This document shows positions 58,533-64,000 of a DNA stretch of 64,000 nucleotides, piece by piece. The position numbers and the translations under genes were made by a program. Position 1 is the first letter of the stretch; each line of letters opens with the position of its first letter. The stretch lies in the NCBI GenBank assembly GCA_001939145.1, contig LSRX01000845.1, positions 167,234 through 231,233 on the forward strand, given 5' to 3'. Under the pieces are notes generated by a model that saw nothing but the letters and a program-made list of their open reading frames with translations, was not told the DNA's origin and ran no database searches. The DNA is from Symbiodinium microadriaticum (Eukaryota; Sar; Dinophyceae; Suessiales; Symbiodiniaceae).

Positions 58533-61500
58533 TCACTCGATTACGTGCTTGACTGCATTCTTGCTGCCGGCCTCCGATCCGACTGCGGTGACGATCTGCT
58601 GTGTCATCCGCAAGTCATACACCGACAGATTCCTCAGCGATGTTTCCCGAACCAACTTTCGTGGTGTTGCAAGCTTTGCAAGAAAGCGGTTGAGACAAAG
58701 TGCCCCGCCAGAACCATTCACTTCGTACAATGCCAGAAGCATTAAGTTAAAGTTTGAGGACGACACGCTCCAAGAAGCGTCGGTTTCTACGAAAGCTTGC
58801 CACAGTTTGTGCCGCCCAGTTTCGCAAGGACATGAGAGAGACCTGCCGTTCCAAGCTCCTCAATCTTGTTGCAAAGGACAAACAGTTTCTCCGTCAGCTC
58901 CGTCGGATCCGGTACGCGTCCTTTGAGAGCTTCGAGCTGAGACAAACACGGAAACGGAATCCCTAGGAGCAGTTTCAAAACGGTTGCTCTAACATTCATG
59001 CCAAAGCTCCCAAGGCCAAAAGGCAGGACTCTTGAGAGCCACCCATGGCATTCAAACCTCGCAGCAGTCAGCGACTCTTAGCGTCTAGCTCCCGCGCCAC
59101 GCCGAGAAGAGGAGATAAGCCTACGACTCGGTAATAGGAGCTTTACTGGAAGGAAATGCGAGCGGAAACCACGCAACAATGAGCTGCCCCTGAAGTCAAG
59201 CTTCGCGATGTACTCTGGATTTGCTGGGGTTATCACATGTACATGTCTGTCTCTGAAGTCAAAGTCACTCATGTCGACTGCTCGGTCATACCAGGCTCAC
59301 TACCGCAAAGCCGTCACGAAGTGGCACTACACATTGACGCACACTGTCAAGAAAACCTATAACGAATCGATTCAGACAAGATGCGAATCAAAGCAGAAGC
59401 TGTTATCCCCAACATGATCAGGACAATTCCGTTGAGCATGACCACTATCCCAATGACAGCGCTGGTTAACTGCTCCAAAGTGTGCTCGGCAATCGCCGGG
59501 GCAAATGCTCCCAGAATTGCCATCATAAGGATAAGAGATGCACTGATGATCGCATCAAAGGCATTCAGCGCTGGAAGTTTCCAGGGCCAAGAGATCAGCT
59601 GCACAATCATGTACAGGAGCATTGTGGACACAATCAGCAGCATCTGGATGTATGGACTGTCCCCGGCCAGGACGATAGCTAGAGACAGAAGCAAGCCACG
59701 GGGCAACCTTAGATCATTGCAGGGGCTCTCACAGCGGGCTTCAACCTCACCAATGCCACTAAAAAGAAGCCAAGCAGCATGAAAGTGCCAAACCACCAGC
59801 AGTCAGCACGGAAGCGGAACAGCAAAAATCGAGTTGCTGAAAGGAACCTCAAGGTCAAGGAAGTGAAGTCGAGTTTCAAAAGCCTGCGAGGCTTCAACGA
59901 CATCTAGATTCCGATTATTTTGCACCGGTGTAAGCACTGTATGTGCCTGCCTGTTCCCCGTTTATTGTGTTTATTGTGCCCACAATGCCGCCGCGAGAAC
60001 TACCAGGCCACACACGCAAGAGCGCCACGTGAAACAAACATGCATCTGTTCGTCATGATTCATGCTCACCGCTTCCCCACTGTCCGTAGCCGATGTGTAA
60101 ATCAAGCAAAGCTGCCAGCCATTGCCGCCAGCGGCTTTCGAGGGTGCCTTGATGGTTGCCCAAATGGTCATGGCGTAGAACGACGTCATCATTGCAAGCA
60201 CCAGCAACCCTGTCACAAACCTGAGCCGAGAACTCTCTTTGCTTAAGCAGCTTTGCCTAAACTCAAGATGCTCCAGATACCAAGGCACATGGGCGTGTGC
60301 TCGGTGCTCGAAAAGCAAAAGATTCCATTGTGCTCGAGCATGCCAAGTTTGCCGTTTGGGTGCGAGTAGCACATCATGGGTGAAAGAGCGACTTTGCTGT
60401 AGATTGTGAAGCTGACCTGCATGAACTGGCCCATAGTGCTGATCAGCTTCGCGCTTTCGAAAGCAAACTTGCTCGGGAGGGCTCTGCTGAGTAAGCTGCT
60501 CAGGACAAGCCAAATAATTGCAGACGGCAGAGCCGCTGCGATCAGCACGTAGCCAGTTACGGGGGAATGTGACACACAGTCAAAGCCCACAGCCTGCAAG
60601 TCGAGAGTGAAAATGCTGAGCAAGTCGAAAAGCCATTGCAATTGACGTGGCCACGAGAACGAGATGTAGCCAATGATACCCACATTTTGCAACATGCTTA
60701 TGGTCATGGCAAGCACGCAAGACGTTGCAAGGAGGGTCGTTGCCTTGGCAGTCTGCTTTGTGTTGAGGAAGTAATAGCATGCGGGTATGCCAATCATAGC
60801 CAGCACGGCTGCCACGAACCATCCAGCAACGCTGAGAGACGTGCAGTCCCTGCATCCGTCCGCCCCCCAGGCTTGCCCGGTCGGACAGTGCGTGCAAGGC
60901 ACGCCAATCAGACCGCCTCTGCACTCTCCAGGATCACCGCCGGGACAGAATTCCGGAGGCAAGCACTTGTAGACATCAAAAGGCAAGGAAGGATCCGAGT
61001 AGTAGCCAGGCAGAAGCTGTGCACTTTGCTTGCCATCACACTCCAAACCCTCCTGACAATCAACGCACTGGCCAGCCTCATAGCGAGTGTTGCCCTGGCA
61101 TTGGACACACCGACCCTCCCACAACTCACCCGCACACTGACATGCCTCCACGTCAATAGCACCAGCGAAAACGGTGCTTCGCCCGGCAGGACAGGCAGAG
61201 CACAACTCCAGCCCTTTCTCCGGGCCATACGTGCTCAAAGGGCATCGGGTGCAAGATGTGGAGGAGGTGTTGTCTGCATAAAATCCTCGACCGCACAGCT
61301 CACATGCATCCGCTCCCAGAACATTGCTGAAACTGCCCTTGTCGCAAGCATGGCAACTTGCCATACCACTCTCGTTTGCAAAAGTACCGACTCCACACGG
61401 AGCACAGGCTTCCGCACCAGCATTGGCATACTTGCCGGACTCGCATTCGATGCATCCTAGCTGTACCGAGAACACTGAGCCTGCCTGGCATTGACTAATC

Positions 61501-61964
61501 CGGTCTGACGGCACGAAAGCCATGCTCATGTCGCAAGACCCAGTCCTGCAAGGAACGATTTTGGTGCCGTCCGTTGGGCTCCAACGGATATCTGCGAGCC
61601 ATTGGATGCCATCGCTGGCGCGGTAAGCCAAATCTGAGAACTCATTGCCTGTACTTCCGGTGATTTGGCGCAACAGGTTGACCCCGTCTCGGTCTCCGTA
61701 AGACGGTGGATCAGTCACCGGGTCAACGTCGTTGAACTGACGTACTCGACCTGTGACACCCAGGTAGTCTTGACGAAGAGACAAGTCGTACAGGGCTTGT
61801 CGAGATGACTCAATTGCAAGGTCTGCTACGGAGTGGTTCTCCACGGTGAGGTACACATGCAAAATGGCGGCGAGGTGCCAGAGCCCATCATAGAAGTAGC
61901 CGGTCCAAACGGTGTCACATGCACCCCGCCCATTGCCGAACTGTGCACACTGCACCAAATAGTC
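58533..61964 (-). CDS. Multi-pass receptor: periplasmic-binding-type ligand domain, Cys-rich repeats, membrane region
   Basis: Exon 61964-60281 (561 codons, after TTTGCAG) opens inside a type-I periplasmic-binding/ANF-receptor domain: YFYDGLWHLAAILHV and QDYLGVTGRVRQFND are its usual C-terminal helix and 'F.G.tG.v.F' strand. Residues about 155-375 are ephrin-receptor-like/GCC cysteine repeats, with units such as GKYANAGAEACAPCGVGTF. Membrane segments begin at about 379 (VAGWFVAAVLAMIGIPAC) and include VALSPMMCYSHPNGKL, typical of protist proteins of this class. After a 44-nt GT-AG intron, 60236 onward reads TGLLVLAMMTSFYAMTI. Exon 59836-59776 reads RFLLFRFRADCWWFGTF and joins 59707-59357 (LPRGLLLSLAIVLAG ... 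LISWPWKLPALNAFDA) through a GC donor. Exon 59252-59147 reads DRHVHVITPANPEYIA; 58936 onward reads LEALKGRVPDPTELTE. The N-terminus lies beyond 61964, probably outside the window. Likely a cell-surface sensor; the ligand is unknown. Confidence 0.72.
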
Positions 61965-62065
61965 CTGCAAATATCTACAAGTTTGGGTCTGGGTGGTGCT
62001 CTATTGCTTCGGCTTCACGGTTCACACAAATCCATCGGCTCCCGTTGGCGAGTCTTGGCAACTCA

Positions 62066-62083
62066 TGTTGACCCCCCCCCCCC
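62066..62083 (+). repeat. Poly-C run upstream of the receptor exon
   Basis: Ten or more consecutive C in presumed intron of the receptor gene. Confidence 0.8.
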
Positions 62084-62760
62084 GCTTCTGACAGCTACAC
62101 CTCGTCTGTTCGGTAACTGAGACTGATATTTTGCGGGCCTTCGCAGCTTCTAAAGCTGTTACATGAAAATGGCACGCACACACACACATACACAGATACA
62201 CACATACCCAGTCGAAGCTGGTTGTCTCGTCATCATCTCTCTTCACGCTGTGAACTGTGCACTCTTCGAACTGTAGAACTCTGGTCCAGAGGTCTTCAAG
62301 ATGACTTCAGAATTGCTAAAGAGGAATCTTCAGAAAAAGACATTAATCTGGGGTATTCAGAATTTTCGCTCAGATGTCTTTTCCGGATGGTTAATGACAG
62401 TTTTTCAAGGCTCATTTTTGACATCTCTGCAGGTACGTCCAGGTGATCAGCATGGATATCCTGAGGTCATACGAGGAACTTCGTTGGATGGAGCCTCGTA
62501 TGCCTCCTCCATCCCCCTGCATTCTGGAAACCCACTGGAATGTAAGAGAGTCTTCCTTAGGAACAGGAATTCCACACACACCTACCCGGTCATAGCCGGT
62601 TAAGTATCTCGGACAATACGGACCACTCATCCTTACCTAGATGGATGCAGTTGGTGCTAGATAGTTACATCTTTTCACGCTTTCAGGTAGGTATAGCAGC
62701 GAAAACGACAACAATGTTCTTGTCGGTAAGACAAACATAGGCGCACTCCCTTGCAGACGC

Positions 62761-62783
62761 GCAACAGCAACAACACCAACACC

Positions 62784-62844
<61 letters not shown>

Positions 62845-62850
62845 GCAACA
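62761..62850. repeat. CAA trinucleotide tract
   Basis: About twenty-five CAA/ACA units with minor interruptions. It opens a poly-Asn plus frame and a poly-Val/Leu minus frame. Confidence 0.93.
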
Positions 62851-62880
62851 ATGCTACAACACCAACACAGGCAACGAAAA

Positions 62881-63150
62881 CGACGACGAACAAACGGCAG
62901 CAACACAGCAACACGACGACGACGACTGACCGAAAAACAGCCAACACCGCAACCCCTACACGCGCAACAGAAACGACGACGAACAAACGGCAGCAACACA
63001 ACAACACGACGACGACGACTGACCGAAAAACAGCCAACACCGCAACCCCTACACGCGCAACAGAGACGACGACGAACAAACGGCAGCAACACAGCAATAT
63101 GACGACGACGACGACGACTGACAGAAAACAGCCACAACAACACAACAAGG
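62881..63150. repeat. 93-bp tandem repeat, three units
   Basis: Units start at 62881, 62974 and 63067 with CGACGACGAACAAACGG. The first two are nearly identical; the third diverges after about 50 bp. The period is exactly 31 codons, so a plus frame repeats TTTNKRQQH ... TDRKTANTATPTRA. A fourth partial copy lies at about 63418-63500. Confidence 0.9.
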
Positions 63151-63182
63151 ATGTTAGATGATCACATGGTGATGGAACTACC

Positions 63183-63640
63183 TCTGAGCTCCTTTGTCAG
63201 GGGTCTTTCATGGAGCTTTCCGCGAATTGGGGCCTCATTCCTGTGGGTCTTCCGGGACTGATGGCTCATACGTTAGGAAAAAACAGATGTATTCAAGGGG
63301 TTCCAGATGTTTCTGCGATGGATGTCTTCAGGGGCCAAATCAAAAGGTAGTCACATTGGATCCTAACGCAGCTGCGACGGGTGTCTTCAGGAGCCAATTC
63401 AAGAGGTCTTCAGAAGGCGACGAACGAACGATAGTAACACATCAACACGACGACGACGACGACGACTGACCGAAGAACAGCCACAACATCACAACAAGAA
63501 AATTGGCCACTTCTGAGCTTCTTTCTCAGGGGTCTTTCACTGCCATGGGTGTCTTCATGATTAAATCAGGAGGTCATCAAAAGGCTAAACTTACTTCAAG
63601 CTTCTGTCAAGGGTCTTGCGTGGAGCTCCATAGGGATCTT
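63183..63640. repeat. Dispersed short repeats around GAGCTTCTTT..CAGGGGTCTTTC
   Basis: Three copies of a 30-bp motif (GAGCTyCTTTsTCAGGGGTC...) at about 63186, 63515 and 63597. Three copies of another (GTGTCTTCAGGrGCCAAwTC...) occur at about 63323, 63380 and 63546. Together they form a mosaic around the stray 93-bp copy. Confidence 0.65.
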
Positions 63641-64000
63641 AAGGCTCAGTAGCATCTCATCACCCTACTTGTGCATCGGAGCTCTTCCAATGGCCTGAAT
63701 CCGAATCTCGACACACCGCCTCTGCAATAGGTACATAGCGTTACCAGGCCACAGGGTTCGGGAGTATTCTAGAGGGGCATTCAGTGGACTTCAGAAGAAC
63801 TAGATCGTCTAGCGTAATTCAGCGAATCTCTTCAGCGTGTCTCTTCAGGGAAAGTATTCATCAGTCGGATTACTTCATCAGCTGGGAGCATTCACATCTC
63901 AGCTTCTGGGTGCATTCTATGTAGGAAGTATGACGTCCACAATCTAGGAAGAAAAGCAAGGGTCTCAGGGTTTATTCATCATGTCTCCCGCAGACCGAGA
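63641..64000. other. No supported gene
   Basis: Only short frames. Presumed intron or upstream flank of the receptor gene. Pieces of the TCTTCAG-rich repeat style continue. Confidence 0.4.

Noticed and set aside
1..64000. Bacterial operons, CRISPR arrays, rRNA or prophage
   Set aside because: No such pattern was seen; exon-intron structure, the leader relict and microsatellites mark the DNA as eukaryotic nuclear.

Overview
This is nuclear eukaryotic DNA, and I read it as a dinoflagellate, probably Symbiodiniaceae-like. Four things point there. A 19-base exact match to the core of the conserved dinoflagellate spliced leader lies on the minus strand at 56462-56480. Several genes whose protein families fix the reading frame use GC (once GA) intron donors. 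Short TTTAGGG-type telomeric motifs occur near 219-248. Genes are built of small exons in repeat-rich DNA, nearly all on one strand. I see no operons, ribosome binding sites, CRISPR arrays or RNA genes. Exon limits were read by eye from splice signals, phase agreement and family conservation, so single boundaries may be off.

Layout. 1-4.3 kb: palindromic tandem repeats, telomere-like motifs and microsatellites. 4.8-11 kb: minus-strand exons, a possible M16 metalloprotease piece and an unidentified gene. 11.4-13.2 kb: an uninterrupted 599-residue beta-helix ORF. 13.5-18.9 kb: unidentified minus exons. 19.5-21.5 kb: an EF-hand membrane-protein gene. 21.5-22.4 kb: a divergent strand switch, then the only substantial plus-strand gene (22.4-24.9 kb, unidentified). 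25.9-36.7 kb: a TPR co-chaperone-like gene (26.9-28.2 kb), an IS5-like transposase scrap (29.3 kb) and several unidentified exons.

38.0-40.1 kb: a 1.72-kb perfect TTACA array beside an N. 40.5-44.2 kb: a calpain-like gene whose His and Asn subdomains rebuild cleanly but whose catalytic Cys exon is not visible. 44.5-48.0 kb: two tandem NmrA-like genes, same strand. 49-54 kb: unidentified minus exons. 54.5-57.1 kb: CT tracts, C-rich repeats with paired CGAA-loop hairpins, and the spliced-leader relict. 58.5-62.0 kb: a receptor with a periplasmic-binding-type ligand domain, a cysteine-rich region and many membrane segments. 62.7-63.7 kb: CAA-rich and 93-bp tandem repeats.

The identified genes do not form one pathway. 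Ca2+ (EF-hands, possibly calpain), chaperone, redox-sensing (NmrA-like) and receptor functions are neighbours without visible coupling. The strongest points are the calpain-like gene without a visible Cys exon, the non-canonical donors, the class-C-receptor-like architecture, the spliced-leader relict, and two hairpin-forming repeat families.
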